From the NCBI RefSeq assembly GCF_001428505.1, contig NZ_LMHU01000001.1, positions 1,195,813-1,259,812 of the forward strand: a DNA stretch of 64,000 bases. The letters run 5' to 3'. Positions 1 through 8,309 of this stretch are shown here, piece after piece; the first letter of the stretch is position 1, and each line of letters starts with the position of its first letter. Both the position numbers and the translations under genes were made by a program. This DNA comes from Terrabacter sp. Root181 (lineage in GTDB: Bacteria; Actinomycetota; Actinomycetes; Actinomycetales; Dermatophilaceae). The notes beneath the pieces were generated by a model. It was given only the letters and a program-made list of their open reading frames with translations, was not told the DNA's origin and ran no database searches.

Positions 1-138
1 GTCAGCGCCACCGTCGGCGCCGCCGTCGTGGCTGCTCGTGTCGGCTCCGCCGTCAGCAGGGCCCTCGGTGTCAGCGCCACCGTCGGCGCCGCCGTCGTGG
101 CTGGTCGTGTCGGCTCCGCCGTCAGCGGGCCCCTCGGT
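1..138 (-). repeat. 69-bp in-frame tandem repeat, two visible copies
   Basis: Bases 1-69 and 70-138 are nearly identical 69-bp units, differing at only a few positions. Each encodes 23 residues of the acidic partial protein. The array continues to the window edge and may hold more copies. Perfect codon phasing indicates expansion of a coding minisatellite. Confidence 0.85.
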
Positions 139-180
139 CGTCGGGTCGTCGCTCACGGGGTCCAGCGGGCTGTCGCTCAT
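1..180 (-). CDS. Acidic Asp/Gly-rich repeat protein, N-terminal fragment
   Basis: An open frame runs off the left edge; only the first 60 residues are visible. The ATG (CAT at 178-180) is preceded on the minus strand by a strong GGAGGAG ribosome binding site. The translation starts MSDSPLDPVSDDPTTEGP and then becomes two copies of a 23-residue unit rich in Gly, Ala and Asp, with one SHD motif per unit, encoded by 69-bp DNA repeats. It has no signal peptide or recognisable domain, so it looks like a disordered acidic N-terminus. The function is unknown because the body of the protein lies outside the window. Confidence 0.6.
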   Translation of the reverse strand, partial: MSDSPLDPVSDDPTTEGPADGGADTTSHDGGADGGADTEGPADGGADTSSHDGGADGGAD

Positions 181-275
181 CGCTTCTCCTCCACAGGGTG
201 TGCCGCGGCGCCGGACGACGCCGTCGACGTGCACCTACCCACTGGGCGCGCTCCGGGCACGTCGCGGCCCCACCT

Positions 276-1097
276 TCAGGTCAGGTGGTCGAGGTCCCCA
301 CGCGTCCACGCCGCGTGACGGTCCGCCGACCGACGCAGCACGGCCTTGGCGTCCGACGGCACGACGGCACCGAAGTTGTTGTAGAGCCGGTCGAAGTGCA
401 GTCCCTCGAGCTGACCCGCGATGCGCTGGACGACGTTGCCCGACAAGGGGATCCGGTTCGGGTAGCTGCGCATGAAGCTCACCGACCGGCGGTCGGGGTT
501 GGGGAAGACCGCATCTCCCGCAAGCAGCACGCCGCGCCCGTCGGCGCCCGCCTTCCACTCGACGACCGCCTGGCCGCGGAAGTGCCCACCGACCCGGTGC
601 AGGGTGAGCCCCGCGGCGATCTCCCGCTGCTCGTCGTAGAGCTCGACGAGCGGGTCGTGGCGCCGCACCCACTCGGCGTCGGGGGCGGCCACGAGCACCG
701 GCACGTCGCCGAGGGCGTGGGCCCACTCCGTCTGCACGCCGTACATGTGCGGATGGCTGGCGGCCACGGCGAGCGTCGGGCCGAGGGCGCGCACGAGCTC
801 GACGGTCACCTCGTCGATGTAGCCGACGCAGTCGAAGAGGAGCACGCCCTCGCCCACCCGCAGGACCATGGTCTGCTGCCCGATCCCGACCTCGGGCTCG
901 GCACGCAGGCCCCAGAGGTCGGTCTCGACCTCGTCGACGGTGATCCGGGTCCCGGCCTCCCGAAGCTGCTGCACGGTGGTCCATTGCTGCCCTTGCTCGA
1001 GCACCCACTGTCGCTCGTCCTCGCAGACGGCACACGCGCCCGGCGGCTCGGGCAGGTCGTCGGTCTCGACGGCGCAGGTCGCACAGATCCAGATCAC
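276..1097 (-). CDS. Zinc-ribbon plus metallo-beta-lactamase-like hydrolase
   Basis: A 273-residue protein. Residues 5-25 hold two CxxC pairs (C5/C8 and C22/C25), a small zinc ribbon. Then comes an MBL-fold-like core with ASHPHMYG near residues 114-121 in place of the usual HxHxDH, a later VGGHF histidine (H172) and a LLAGDAVF aspartate (D195). Two ligand positions of a classical metallo-beta-lactamase fold are therefore altered, and catalysis or metal number may differ. I chose GTG at 1097 because it sits just before the zinc ribbon; an upstream GTG at 1130 has no ribosome binding site. It is divergent from the coiled-coil gene at 1157. The substrate is unknown. Confidence 0.7.
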   Translation of the reverse strand: MIWICATCAVETDDLPEPPGACAVCEDERQWVLEQGQQWTTVQQLREAGTRITVDEVETDLWGLRAEPEVGIGQQTMVLRVGEGVLLFDCVGYIDEVTVELVRALGPTLAVAASHPHMYGVQTEWAHALGDVPVLVAAPDAEWVRRHDPLVELYDEQREIAAGLTLHRVGGHFRGQAVVEWKAGADGRGVLLAGDAVFPNPDRRSVSFMRSYPNRIPLSGNVVQRIAGQLEGLHFDRLYNNFGAVVPSDAKAVLRRSADRHAAWTRGDLDHLT

Positions 1098-1156
1098 GCG
1101 CCAAGCCTGCCCCTCCGCGGCGGGCCGCACCAGCGGGTTTGCGGGAGGATGCAGGG

Positions 1157-2053
1157 GTGATCCTGCACGTGCGCGCCGCCGTCGAGCAGCTGTATGCCGT
1201 CCCGCCCGCTCGGTTCACCCCGTTGCGTTCCGAGCTGGTGGCCGAGGCGAGGTCGGCGGGCGAGAAGGACCTCGCCGCCTCGGTCGGTGCCCTGCGCAAG
1301 CCGACCCTCGCCGCCTGGGCGGTCAACCACTTCGTCCGCGAGCACGCCGACGAGCTGGAGGAGCTCCGGTCGTTCGCCGAGCTGCTCCGTGAGGCGCAGC
1401 GCAGCCTCGACGCCGACCAGCTGCGCCTGCTCGGCCGCGAGCGGGCCACACGCGTCGACGCTCTCGCCGATCGCATCGCCCAGGTCGCGGCGCAGGACGG
1501 TCCGGGACTCGGCGCGGGCGCGGCCCAGGAGGTGCGCGAGACGCTGACGGCGCTCATCGCCGATGAGGACGCCGAGGCCTCGGTCCTCACGGGCGCGCTC
1601 GTCAAGTCACTCAGCTACTCCGGCTTCGGTTCGGTCGACGTGGCCGATGTCGTCGCCATCGCGGACCTCGACGCGGACGACGACGACGCCGCGGCCGGTC
1701 GCCCCTCGCTCTCGGTGCTGCCCGGGGGTGCCGGAGGCGGCGACCCGGTCGACCTCGAGGAGCGGCGACGGAGCCGGCGGACCGCGGAGCGCGCCCGCCT
1801 CCAGTCGACGCTCGAGACCGCGCGGGCCGACCTGCGGGCCGCGGATCGGCAGGTCGCGGTCCTCACGGCCCGTCAGGAGGAGGTCGTCGAGGGCATCGCC
1901 GACCTCGAGCGGCGGCTCGCGACGGCGAGGGCCCGGCTCGAGAAGGTCACGGGCGAGCTCGACGACGCGACCGGCATACGCAGTCAGCGTGAGCAGGAGG
2001 AGGCCGCGGCCCAGCAGGCGCTCGACGCGCACGACGCGCACGACGGGGCGTGA
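1157..2053 (+). CDS. Conserved hypothetical protein with C-terminal coiled coil
   Basis: A 298-residue soluble protein. The N-terminal ~130 residues are helical and include KPTLAAWAVNHF. A central Asp-rich linker near 175 precedes about 90 residues of heptad-like charged helix (ERRRSRRTAERARL onward), a likely long coiled coil. There is no signal peptide. The GTG at 1157 has GGGAGG eight bases upstream; the longer TTG at 1139 lacks a site. It is convergent with the AI-2E permease gene, 33 bp away. I do not recognise a characterised family; the coiled coil suggests self-association or scaffolding, which is inference. Confidence 0.7.
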   Translation: MILHVRAAVEQLYAVPPARFTPLRSELVAEARSAGEKDLAASVGALRKPTLAAWAVNHFVREHADELEELRSFAELLREAQRSLDADQLRLLGRERATRVDALADRIAQVAAQDGPGLGAGAAQEVRETLTALIADEDAEASVLTGALVKSLSYSGFGSVDVADVVAIADLDADDDDAAAGRPSLSVLPGGAGGGDPVDLEERRRSRRTAERARLQSTLETARADLRAADRQVAVLTARQEEVVEGIADLERRLATARARLEKVTGELDDATGIRSQREQEEAAAQQALDAHDAHDGA

Positions 2054-2086
2054 CGTCCGTCGCGGCCAGGACGGCCGGCGACGTGG

Positions 2087-3496
2087 CTACTTCTTGCCCT
2101 CCGAGGCGTGGTCGCGGGAGAACCAGTGCCGCAGGGTCGCACGCAGGCCGGTCGGCTGGGGCTCGGCCGCGGGCGTCGGCGGCTCGGCGGCCTTCGCCCG
2201 AGCCCGGGGCAGCGCGGGGAGCCGGGCCGTGAACGACGCGTGCTGGTGTTCGGCGTGCTGCCGCTCCCCGGGCTGGGGAGCGGCAAGCTGCGGCAGCAGC
2301 TCGTACTTGCGCGAGTAGATGTCGAAGAGGGCGAGCATCAGCGCGGCCACGGGCACCGCCACGAAGGCTCCGGCGACGCCGAAGAGCGCCGCACCGAACA
2401 TGACGGCAGCGAAGGACACCGCGGGATGCACGTCGACCGCGTCCGCCGAGATGCGGGGCTCGATGGTGACGTTCTCGATCTGCTGGTAGACGAGGGCGAA
2501 GCCGAGCAGCGCCACCCCCTGCCACGGCTCCGGGCCGACGAGGCCGACGAAGACCGGCAGCGCGATCGCGATGTAGGTCCCGATGGTCGGCACGAACTGC
2601 GCCACGAGGCCGGTCCAGATGCCGAGGGCCAGCCAGTAGTCCATGCCGATGATGAGCATGAACAGGCTGGACAGGCCGCCGCAGATCGCGGCGAGCACGA
2701 GCCGGGCCGACACGTAGCCGCCGGTCTTGATGACCGCGAGGTCCCACGCCACCCCGATGACCTCCTGCTGGCGCGGCGGGGCGAGCTGAGCGACCCAGCG
2801 ACGCAGACGCAGGCTGTCGGCCGAGAAGTAGAAGGTGAAGAAGAAGAAGGTGATGGACGAGAAGAAGGCACCGAGCACGGCGGCGACGGCACCGATGAGG
2901 CCGCCGGCGACGCTGCCGGCCAGACTGCCCAGACCGCCGACGTCGCTCGTGAACTGGGCCAGGAACGCGTCGGGGCTGAGCTCGGAGCCGAAGGTCTCGT
3001 TGGCCCACGTCGTCGCCTTCTGGACGAGCGCCGGGATCGAGGCGACGAAGGTGGCGAGCTGGTCGGCCAGCAGGTTGCCGAACGCGAGCATGAAGACGAT
3101 GCAGAAGACGAGCACGCCGAGCATGACGATCATCGTCGCCATCCCGCGTCGCATCCGGCGCGAGAGCCGCGCGACGGCCGGCTCCATGGCGATCGAGGCG
3201 AGCATGGCCATGATGAGGGTGAAGATGACCGAGCCGCCGTCGTCGATGACGAACTTGCCCAGGGCGGCGATCGCGACGATGGCGACCGCGAGCCAGCCCG
3301 CGCGCCACACGCTGCGCCGGTCGAAGCGCACCTGGACGTCGACCAGGCGGGTGTCCACGTCACTCCCGACGCCCGGTTCGGTGCGCGCCGCAGCGCCCGC
3401 CGGGGTGCCCGGTGGTTCGACATCGGAGCCGAGCCGCCCGGTCGACGGTTCGGCGGTAGGACCGGTGTCCGGCTGACCATCGATGGGGCCGCTCAT
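2087..3496 (-). CDS. AI-2E family transporter (PerM/YdiK-like permease)
   Basis: A 469-residue polytopic membrane protein. After an acidic, Pro-rich cytoplasmic N-terminus of about 65 residues come repeated hydrophobic segments (AGWLAVAIVAIAALGKFVI, MIVMLGVLVFCIVFMLAFG, then several more). The central periplasmic region and the AVSFAAVMFGAALFGVAGAF segment are typical of the AI-2E exporter family. The C-terminal ~80 residues are a charged cytoplasmic tail. Members export autoinducer-2 or act as Na+/H+ antiporters; which applies here cannot be told. ATG at 3496 has AAGGA upstream. Confidence 0.85.
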   Translation of the reverse strand: MSGPIDGQPDTGPTAEPSTGRLGSDVEPPGTPAGAAARTEPGVGSDVDTRLVDVQVRFDRRSVWRAGWLAVAIVAIAALGKFVIDDGGSVIFTLIMAMLASIAMEPAVARLSRRMRRGMATMIVMLGVLVFCIVFMLAFGNLLADQLATFVASIPALVQKATTWANETFGSELSPDAFLAQFTSDVGGLGSLAGSVAGGLIGAVAAVLGAFFSSITFFFFTFYFSADSLRLRRWVAQLAPPRQQEVIGVAWDLAVIKTGGYVSARLVLAAICGGLSSLFMLIIGMDYWLALGIWTGLVAQFVPTIGTYIAIALPVFVGLVGPEPWQGVALLGFALVYQQIENVTIEPRISADAVDVHPAVSFAAVMFGAALFGVAGAFVAVPVAALMLALFDIYSRKYELLPQLAAPQPGERQHAEHQHASFTARLPALPRARAKAAEPPTPAAEPQPTGLRATLRHWFSRDHASEGKK

Positions 3497-3635
3497 GCCC
3501 GCATCCTTCCAGTAGCGACGCCCAGAGTGCGTGAACTGCTCGATTTCGTATCCGCGCCGCCGACCGTGTAGTCTCGCCGTCGCACAACAGGTCGACCTGA
3601 AGGCGTTCTCGCAGCGGTTTCTCGGTGTCGGCCGT

Positions 3636-3708
3636 GCCCCAATAGCTCAGTCGGCAGAGCGTTTCCATGGTAAGGAAAAGGTCTAGGGTTCGATTCCCTA
3701 TTGGGGCT
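3636..3708 (+). tRNA. tRNA-Thr (anticodon GGT)
   Basis: A 73-nt cloverleaf: 7-bp acceptor stem gccccaa/ttggggc, D arm around agctcagtcggcagagc, anticodon loop reading GGT, and T arm ggttcgattcc. CCA is not encoded. It lies 60 bp before tRNA-Met, the same pair that precedes rpmG in M. tuberculosis. Confidence 0.95.
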
Positions 3709-3768
3709 CTGGTCGGTCGGGCTCCGGTCCCCGTCGCAGCAGCGGCGGGCCGGGGGACGACAGCCCAT

Positions 3769-3845
3769 GGCGGGGTAGCTCAGCTGGTTAGAGCGCACGA
3801 CTCATAATCGTGAGGTCGCGGGATCGAGCCCCGCTCCCGCTACCA
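3769..3845 (+). tRNA. tRNA-Met (anticodon CAT, elongator type)
   Basis: A 77-nt cloverleaf with CCA encoded at 3843-3845. The acceptor stem ggcgggg/tcccgct has G-U pairs at both ends. The anticodon stem cacga/tcgtg encloses ctcataa. The paired first base argues against initiator tRNA. Confidence 0.95.
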
Positions 3846-4013
3846 CTTCCGCGCGCACCGGTTCGATTTCTCGAATCATCGGGGTGTCGCGTAACCTTGG
3901 ACGTCGCGCCTGCGTGTCACCCCGGGATGCCGCCCGGAACGCGTGACGCGCCGCGCGACACCCGTCGCAAGACGACCGAACACCCAAGTACGTTTCCGAA
4001 AGAGCAGGTTGCC

Positions 4014-4184
4014 GTGGCCAGCAAGAGCAGCGACGTCCGTCCGAAGATCACGATGGCGTGTGTGGACTGCAAGGACCGCAACTACATCACCAAGAAGAAC
4101 CGTCGGAACAACCCCGACCGCCTCGCGATGAACAAGTTCTGCCCGAAGTGCGGCAAGCACACGGAGCACCGCGAGACCCGCTGA
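4014..4184 (+). CDS. rpmG: 50S ribosomal protein L33
   Basis: A 56-residue basic protein of the large subunit. It carries both zinc-ligand pairs (C16/C19 and C43/C46), so it is the zinc-binding (C+) form. The start is GTG at 4014, giving the [17 protein letters not shown]-terminus, with an AGCAGG site upstream. It sits between the Thr/Met tRNA pair and the hydratase pair. Confidence 0.95.
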   Translation: MASKSSDVRPKITMACVDCKDRNYITKKNRRNNPDRLAMNKFCPKCGKHTEHRETR

Positions 4185-4287
4185 CCCCAGCGCACCCATC
4201 GACCGCTCCCTCGGCCACCCGGCCGGGGGAGCGTCGTCGTTCCCGGACGCCCACCGGTCGGCGCGGGCGCGGGTCGGCGGCGGTGGA

Positions 4288-4293
4288 TAGGCT
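4288..4293 (+). promoter_or_regulatory. -10 box for a probable leaderless transcript (HadA-like gene)
   Basis: TAGGCT ends 7 nt before the ATG at 4301 and no ribosome binding site is present. This is the actinobacterial leaderless arrangement, where transcription starts at or next to the start codon. No clear -35 is seen. Confidence 0.55.
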
Positions 4294-4300
4294 GCCCCGT

Positions 4301-4747
4301 ATGCCGGTGAACGCAGACTTCCAGGGCCGGGTGTACCCGCCCACCGAGACCTATCGGGTCAGTGCCGCCAAGATCCGTGAGTTCGCCGAGGCGGTCGGTT
4401 CGGCCGACCCGGTGCACGTCGACGCCGACGTGGCGCGAACCCGTGGCTACGCCGACGTCATCGCGCCGCCGACGTTCGCCGTGCTCATCGCCCAGCAGTG
4501 CGACGGGCAGCTGATCCGCGACCCCGAGGCCGGCATCGACTTCTCCCGCGTCGTGCACGGTGAGCAGCGCTTCGTCCACCACCGGCCTCTGACGGCCGGC
4601 GACGCCGTCGTCGGCACGCTCCACGTCGACACCGTGCGCGAGGCCGGCGGACACGCCATGGTGACCACCCGCACCGAGCTCGCCACCGAGGCGGGCGAGT
4701 CCGTGTGCACCGCCACGTCGACCATCGTCATCCGAGGAGCCGAGTGA
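4301..4747 (+). CDS. MaoC/hotdog dehydratase subunit, HadA-like
   Basis: A 148-residue single hotdog domain of the FAS1-like dehydratase type (RVYPPTETYRVSAAKIREFAEAVG, then APPTFAVLI). In mycobacteria HadA is the substrate-binding, non-catalytic partner of the (3R)-hydroxyacyl-ACP dehydratase HadAB. The downstream subunit overlaps by ATGA and carries the catalytic-type motif, so the two probably form a heterodimer. The order rpmG-hadA-hadB matches M. tuberculosis. The mycolic-acid role cannot be assumed here; a general fatty-acyl hydratase role is likelier. Confidence 0.85.
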   Translation: MPVNADFQGRVYPPTETYRVSAAKIREFAEAVGSADPVHVDADVARTRGYADVIAPPTFAVLIAQQCDGQLIRDPEAGIDFSRVVHGEQRFVHHRPLTAGDAVVGTLHVDTVREAGGHAMVTTRTELATEAGESVCTATSTIVIRGAE

Positions 4748-5202
4748 TGAGCGCCCAGCCGAGCACCCCGACCGCCACGCCGGTGCGGTCCTTCTCCGAC
4801 GTCGCGGTCGGTGACGCGCTGCCGTCGATGACCGTCCACGTCGACCGCGCCCGCCTCGTGCAGTACGCCGGCGCCTCCCTCGACCGCAACCGCATCCACT
4901 GGGACGAGCCGTTCGCCAAGGCGGTCGGGCTGCCCGACGTCATCGCCCACGGCATGTTCACGATGGGCTCGGCCGTCACGCTGGTCACCGACTGGGCCGG
5001 CGACGCCGGCCGCGTCGTCGAGTACGGCGTGCGTTTCACCCGCCCCGTCGTCGTGCCCTACGACACCGGCGCCGACATCGAGGTCGCCGGCGTCGTCAAG
5101 TCCGCCGACCCCGAGACCAAGCGGGTCACCGTCGAGCTGACCGCTACGGCCGCCGGCGAGAAGGTCCTCGGCCGCGCGCTGGCCGTCGCCGTCCTCGACT
5201 GA
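4747..5202 (+). CDS. MaoC/hotdog dehydratase subunit, HadB-like (catalytic type)
   Basis: A 151-residue hydratase-2-type hotdog protein. The segment YAGASLDRNRIHWDEPFA followed by PDVIAHGMFTMG is the hydratase 2 motif, with D and H in catalytic positions. Its ATG overlaps the upstream stop (ATGA), implying translational coupling and fixed stoichiometry with the HadA-like subunit. Expected reaction: reversible dehydration of (3R)-hydroxyacyl thioesters. murB follows after 17 bp, probably on the same transcript. Confidence 0.88.
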   Translation: MSAQPSTPTATPVRSFSDVAVGDALPSMTVHVDRARLVQYAGASLDRNRIHWDEPFAKAVGLPDVIAHGMFTMGSAVTLVTDWAGDAGRVVEYGVRFTRPVVVPYDTGADIEVAGVVKSADPETKRVTVELTATAAGEKVLGRALAVAVLD

Positions 5203-5219
5203 GCGGGCCGGACCACCGC

Positions 5220-6293
5220 GTGCACGAGCAACACGACGTCCCCCTGTCGACCCTCACGACCATGAGGGTCGGTGGCCCGGCGTCCCGCGTCGTCACCGCC
5301 GAGACCACCGACGAGCTCGTCGACGCGGTCCGTGAGGTCGACGACGCCGACGAGCCGCTGCTCGTCGTCTCGGGCGGCTCCAACCTCCTCGTGTCCGACG
5401 ACGGCTTCGAGGGCACGGTCGTGCGCATCGCCACCTCGGGCATCACGCCCGAGTCCGCCGACTACTGCGGCGGCGCGGTCGTGCGCGTGGCCGCGGGCGA
5501 GGTCTGGGACGACGTCGTGGCGCACGCCGTCGCGCAGGGCTGGGCCGGCGTCGAGGGCCTGAGCGGCATACCTGGGCTCACGGGTGCTACGCCCATCCAG
5601 AACGTCGGCGCCTACGGCCAGGACGTCTCGCAGACCGTGGCCCAGGTGCGCACGTGGGACCGCCAGGAGCAGGCCGTGCGCACCTTCATGAACGCCGACT
5701 GCGCGTTCACCTACCGCCACTCGCGCTTCAAGGGGCACTCGCGCTACGTCGTGCTCGACGTGGTGTTCCAGTTCGAGGTCGCCGACCTCAGCCGCCCGGT
5801 GGCGTATGCCGCCCTGGCGAAGGGCCTCGGCGTCGAGATCGGCACGCGCGTGCCCCTCTCGGACGCCCGCGAGGCCGTCCTCGAGCAGCGTCGGGCCCGC
5901 GGGATGGTGCTCGACGACGCCGACCCCGACACGTGGTCGTGCGGGTCGTTCTTCACCAACCCCATCCTGAGCCGGCACGAGTTCGACGACCTCGTCGAGC
6001 GCGTGGGGGAGCGGCTCGGGTGGGAGGGGCCCACCCCTCCGCGCTTCCCGGAGGCCGACGGGCGGGTCAAGACGAGCGCGGCCTGGCTCATCGACCATGC
6101 CGGCTTCGCCAAGGGCTTCGGTCTGCCCGCACCGGCCGCGCTGTCCACGAAGCACACCCTGGCCGTCACCAACCGGGGCGGAGCCACGACCGCCGACGTC
6201 CTCGCCCTCGCCCGCCAGGTGCGCGACGGGGTGCACGACGCCTTCGGTGTCACCCTCGTCAACGAGCCGGTCATCGTCGGCGATCGGCTCTGA
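5220..6293 (+). CDS. murB: UDP-N-acetylmuramate dehydrogenase (MurB)
   Basis: A 357-residue cytoplasmic FAD enzyme that reduces UDP-GlcNAc-enolpyruvate to UDP-MurNAc with NADPH in peptidoglycan synthesis. FAD-binding motifs are visible: TTMRVGGPASRVVTA, SGGSNLLVSDDGFEG and LTGATPIQNVGAYGQDV. The proton-donor serine lies in CGSFFTNPI, and the C-terminal NEPVIVGDRL contains the conserved Glu. The start is GTG at 5220, 17 bp after the HadB-like gene. A strong terminator follows. Confidence 0.95.
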   Translation: MHEQHDVPLSTLTTMRVGGPASRVVTAETTDELVDAVREVDDADEPLLVVSGGSNLLVSDDGFEGTVVRIATSGITPESADYCGGAVVRVAAGEVWDDVVAHAVAQGWAGVEGLSGIPGLTGATPIQNVGAYGQDVSQTVAQVRTWDRQEQAVRTFMNADCAFTYRHSRFKGHSRYVVLDVVFQFEVADLSRPVAYAALAKGLGVEIGTRVPLSDAREAVLEQRRARGMVLDDADPDTWSCGSFFTNPILSRHEFDDLVERVGERLGWEGPTPPRFPEADGRVKTSAAWLIDHAGFAKGFGLPAPAALSTKHTLAVTNRGGATTADVLALARQVRDGVHDAFGVTLVNEPVIVGDRL

Positions 6294-6324
6294 GGCTCGT
6301 CCCCCGATCCCGAGCTGCACGACG

Positions 6325-6357
6325 AAGGCCCCGGTTCCGTTGGGAACCGGGGCCTTT
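6325..6357. terminator. Bidirectional intrinsic terminator, murB/lipoprotein
   Basis: A perfect 14-bp stem (6325-6338 with 6343-6356) with a GTTG loop, A-rich on the 5' side and TTT on the 3' side. It lies between convergent murB and the lipoprotein gene and can serve both strands. Confidence 0.9.
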
Positions 6358-6379
6358 CGCGTGACGCGGAGCGCTGCCG

Positions 6380-7063
6380 CTACTTCGTCAGGACGACGGA
6401 GAAGGTCTTGGCCGGGATGTTCTTGTCCGTCGTGCTGACGGCGTAGGCCGGCCGGTTGAAGGCCAGGCGCAGAGTGCTCGTGGTGCCCTTGTCGACCTTG
6501 AAGAAGACCCAGCCGCGGTCGCGGTCGTCGCGCTTCGTCGTCAGCAGCGGGTCGGCCTTGTAGGCCTTGCCGAACTCGGCCGTCGGCGCGACGTTCTGCT
6601 TGGGGCGCGCCGCGACGAGCGTCAGCATCTTCGGGTCGAGCGAGGCGGAGTAGCGCGATCCGGCGGCGAACTCGACCTTGACGCCGACGATCTCGAAGGC
6701 CTCGGCCCCGACGGGCTGGTTCTTCGGGAAGGGCAGGTTGCGCGAGACGCGCAGCGCCGTGATCGTGTGGCCGAGCTGGGGGTCCTTGATGACGGCCTTG
6801 ATGGTGCGCGTCGAGTACTTCGCCGGCGCTGCCGACGTCGGAGCGGCGGTCGTGGTCGGCGCTGTGGTCGTGGACGCCGTCGAGCTGCTCGTCGCGGCCG
6901 GCGTCGTGCCGGCCGGGGCCGTCGGGTCGGCGGTCACGGGCGACTCCCCGCTGCACGCCGCGAGCGCGACGACGGGGGCGACGAGGCCGACCACGGCGAG
7001 TCGTCGCAGACGGGCGCCGGAAGCGGTCAATGGGCGGGCGTGGGCGGGGGCAGAAGTCTTCAT
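6380..7063 (-). CDS. Secreted lipoprotein with Thr/Pro linker, DUF4352-like domain
   Basis: A 227-residue lipoprotein precursor. A basic N-region, the hydrophobic LAVVGLVAPVVALAA and lipobox LAAC (C37) predict cleavage and lipid anchoring. A Thr/Ala/Pro-rich spacer of about 35 residues leads to a beta-rich domain with VGVKVEFAAGSRYSAS and GWVFFKVDKGTTSTLRLAF, a layout like the immunoglobulin-fold DUF4352 proteins. I chose ATG at 7063, giving a normal n-region; an in-frame TTG at 7102 is possible. The role is unknown. The 125 bp upstream, to the ada stop at 7189, show nothing identifiable. Confidence 0.75.
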   Translation of the reverse strand: MKTSAPAHARPLTASGARLRRLAVVGLVAPVVALAACSGESPVTADPTAPAGTTPAATSSSTASTTTAPTTTAAPTSAAPAKYSTRTIKAVIKDPQLGHTITALRVSRNLPFPKNQPVGAEAFEIVGVKVEFAAGSRYSASLDPKMLTLVAARPKQNVAPTAEFGKAYKADPLLTTKRDDRDRGWVFFKVDKGTTSTLRLAFNRPAYAVSTTDKNIPAKTFSVVLTK

Positions 7064-7188
7064 CTCCCGCCCAGCATGACCGGGCGCACCGATCCTGAGC
7101 AAACCCGGTGGGGCGGCGCCGCGAGCGCGGACGTGCTGGGTCCGGCCCGTTATGCCCGGTTACGACCCGGTCCTGCGTGTGGTCGGTG

Positions 7189-8217
7189 TCACGCCGTGCC
7201 GGCGAGCCAGGTGTCGACGTCGGCGAGCGCGGCCTTGCGGAGCCGGTCCGGCATCCGGCTGCCCTCCAGCGAGCCGCGAGCCAGCCGGGCGAGGCCGGCG
7301 TCGTCGAAGCCGAGGTCGCGGGCCGCGGTGTACTGCGCAGCCAGACGGGACCCGAAGAGGAGGGGGTCGTCCGCGCCGAGCGCGACGGGGATGCCGGCCT
7401 CGACGATCCGGTGCAGCGGCACGTCCCTGGGATCGGCGTACACGCCGAGCGCGACGTTGCTGCCCGGGCACACCTCGAGCGTCACGCCCGCCTCGGCGAC
7501 GGCGTCGAGCACCTGGGGGTCCTCGACGCTGCGCACGCCGTGCCCGATGCGGTCGGGGTCGAGGTGCTCGAGCGTCTCCATGACCGACTGCGCACCGAGG
7601 AGCTCCCCGCCGTGCGGCACGAGGGCGAGGCCGGCTCGACGGGCGATGGCGAAGGCCGGAGCGAAGTCGGCGACGGCCCCGCGTCGCTCGTCGTTGGACA
7701 GGCCGAAGCCGACGACGTCGCCGGCCTCCTCGCCCGCGTGGTGGGCCGCGAGGCGGGCGAGGGTGCGGGCCTCCAGCGGGTGGCGCATGCGGCTCGCCGC
7801 GACGACGACACCCACGCCGATCTCGCCGTCCGCCGAGACCGCGCGGGCCTCGTCGAGCACGATCTCGAGAGCGGGCGTGATGCCGCCGACGAAAGGCGCG
7901 TACGACGTGGGGTCCACCTGGATCTCGAGCCAGCGCGACCCCTCGGCGGCGTCGTCGGCCGCAGCCTCGCGCACGATCCGGCGCATGTCCTCCTCACCGC
8001 GCACGCACGACCGGGCGGCGTCGTAGAGGCGCTGGAAGCGGAACCAGCCACGCTCGTCCGTGGCCCGGGCGAGCCGCGGGGGCCAGCCCGTCACGAGCGC
8101 GTCCGGGAGGCGGATGCCGTGTCGGGCGGCGAGGTCCCGCACCGTGTCGATGCGCATCGAGCCGGTGAAGTGCAGGTGCAGGTGCGCCTTGGGCAGGTCC
8201 TGCACCGCACGCGTCAT
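7189..8217 (-). CDS. add: Adenosine deaminase
   Basis: A 342-residue amidohydrolase that deaminates adenosine to inosine. Zinc-ligand motif HLHLHFTGSM begins at residue 12; further ligands and catalytic residues sit in LVPHGGE, RIGHGVR and GADDPLLF, with CPGSN between. The FTGSM variant is common in actinobacterial paralogues, so adenine or a related nucleoside is an alternative substrate. ATG at 8217 has no ribosome binding site but a CACACT box 7 nt upstream, suggesting a leaderless message; a GTG at 8262 would add 15 residues. Confidence 0.88.
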   Translation of the reverse strand: MTRAVQDLPKAHLHLHFTGSMRIDTVRDLAARHGIRLPDALVTGWPPRLARATDERGWFRFQRLYDAARSCVRGEEDMRRIVREAAADDAAEGSRWLEIQVDPTSYAPFVGGITPALEIVLDEARAVSADGEIGVGVVVAASRMRHPLEARTLARLAAHHAGEEAGDVVGFGLSNDERRGAVADFAPAFAIARRAGLALVPHGGELLGAQSVMETLEHLDPDRIGHGVRSVEDPQVLDAVAEAGVTLEVCPGSNVALGVYADPRDVPLHRIVEAGIPVALGADDPLLFGSRLAAQYTAARDLGFDDAGLARLARGSLEGSRMPDRLRKAALADVDTWLAGTA

Positions 8218-8224
8218 GCGGGTC

Positions 8225-8230
8225 AGTGTG
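8225..8230 (-). promoter_or_regulatory. -10-like box for leaderless add transcript
   Basis: CACACT on the minus strand ends 7 nt before the add ATG. The same hexamer is proposed for the S10 promoter at 57926-57931. No ribosome binding site lies between. Confidence 0.4.
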
Positions 8231-8249
8231 TCATCCGGTCCCGGGCGGC

Positions 8250-8296
8250 GCAGAGAGGCCACGGCGCGGCTGGTGCCGGGGCCGTGGCCTCTCTGC
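8250..8296 (-). terminator. Strong hairpin terminator after the aminotransferase/DUF5709 operon
   Basis: A perfect 16-bp inverted repeat (8250-8265 with 8281-8296) with a 15-nt loop. It lies just past the stop of the DUF5709-like gene and immediately before the add promoter, so it insulates the two minus-strand units. There is no long T tail. Confidence 0.75.
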
Positions 8297-8309
8297 GGGT
8301 CGGCCGGAC

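Noticed and set aside
235-1605. Long minus-strand open frame crossing two genes
   Set aside because: Arg/Ala/Ser-rich translation typical of a high-GC shadow frame; overlaps better-supported genes on both strands.
3810-4013. Longer rpmG starting inside the tRNA-Met region
   Set aside because: Extension overlaps the tRNA and has no family similarity; GTG at 4014 gives the standard L33.
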